Assembly (NCBI GenBank): GCA_037176905.1
Contig: JBBBWG010001637.1
Location: 1 to 34,939, forward strand
Length of the DNA: 34,939 nt
Origin: Azolla pinnata
Taxonomy: Eukaryota; Streptophyta; Polypodiopsida; Salviniales; Salviniaceae
Direction: 5' to 3'
Under the pieces are notes generated by a model. It was not told the DNA's origin and searched no databases. It saw only the letters and a program-made list of their open reading frames with translations. Within the stretch, counting starts at the first letter, position 1. Every line of letters starts with the position of its first letter. Shown piece after piece: positions 34,658 to 34,939 of this stretch. The translations under genes and the position numbers were made by a program.

Positions 34658-34939
34658 CACTTAATTCGGGCTTTTAGGGTTTAGATCGTCTTGGTTAGGG
34701 TTTACAAATTAGGGTTTCAGAGAGTATTGGGGTTTCAGAGATTCTTAGGGTTTAGAGACTCTTGGGGTTTTAGAGATTCTTAGGGTTTAGAGATTCTTAG
34801 GGTTTAGGGATTCTTAGGGTTCACACTTCATTCGGGCTTTTCGGGTTTAGATCGTCTTGGTTAGGGTTAAGGTTTTGAGACAAATTAGGGTTTCAGAGAT
34901 TCTTAGGGTTTAGAATTTCTTGGGGTTTTAGAGATTCTT
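34658..34939. repeat. Telomere-like (TTTAGGG-rich) minisatellite, runs off the window
   Basis: About 280 bp of short units such as agagattcttagggttt, each carrying TAGGGTTT or GGGGTTT. A higher-order unit starting cactt(a/c)attcgggctttt occurs at 34658 and 34824 (166-bp offset). The word matches the plant telomere repeat but is interrupted by nontelomeric spacers, so this is an interstitial degenerate array, not a chromosome end. Confidence 0.85.

Noticed and set aside
34658..34939. Chromosome end
   Set aside because: The TTTAGGG words are interrupted by nontelomeric spacers and ordinary genes lie immediately to the left, so an interstitial array is more likely.

Overview
This is a nuclear window from a land plant. 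It carries spliced genes with GT-AG introns of about 80-1,000 nt, a plant-type vacuolar amino acid transporter, a clade-B-like PP2C, an RGG-repeat mRNA-binding protein and a long PLS-class pentatricopeptide (PPR) protein. The PPR repeats (ILKACG, ALVDMYxKCG style) and a gene resembling the centrin-binding Sfi1 family suggest a seed-free plant with flagellate sperm, most likely a fern. That placement is inference. Six protein-coding genes could be spliced by hand with reading frame kept across every junction used. Three lie on the + strand (left half) and three on the - strand (right half).

Layout: 875-4635 (+) is an AVT1-like amino acid transporter with 12 coding exons, including 24-nt and 20-nt microexons and an apparent AT-AC U12-type intron. 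6059-8977 (+) is a probably plastid-targeted membrane protein with a TraB/GumN-like domain (5 exons). 10109-11112 holds a CATA/CACA satellite followed by a degenerate 67-bp repeat. 11308-17723 (+), possibly to 18307, is an Sfi1-like Trp-repeat protein with about 13 exons and one non-canonical donor. 19697-23424 (-) is an RGGA/HABP4-type RNA-binding protein (7 exons) with a 151-bp minisatellite in its second intron. 23831-24213 is a 31-bp minisatellite. 25578-28989 (-) is a 3-exon PPR gene whose two short 5' exons encode a segment resembling the PDF motif of OSB single-stranded-DNA-binding proteins, joined to seven PLS triplets and an E1-like tail without a DYW domain. 29099-29765 is a long GAT-rich array just upstream of it. 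31675-34250 (-) is an AP2C-like PP2C (5 exons) with a MAPK-docking-like motif. 34395-34520 is a GAA array, and the right edge (34658-34939) is a repeat rich in telomere-like TTTAGGG words.

The genes do not form a pathway. Their products would act at the vacuole (transporter), plastid (TraB-like), centriole or basal-body apparatus (Sfi1-like), ribosomes/mRNA (RGGA), organelle RNA (PPR) and MAPK signalling (PP2C). The most noteworthy items are the PDF-like/PPR fusion, the AT-AC intron, the Sfi1-like gene with an in-frame optional-looking intron and a U12-like donor, and the dense private minisatellites. No tRNA, rRNA, CRISPR array or intact transposon was recognised.
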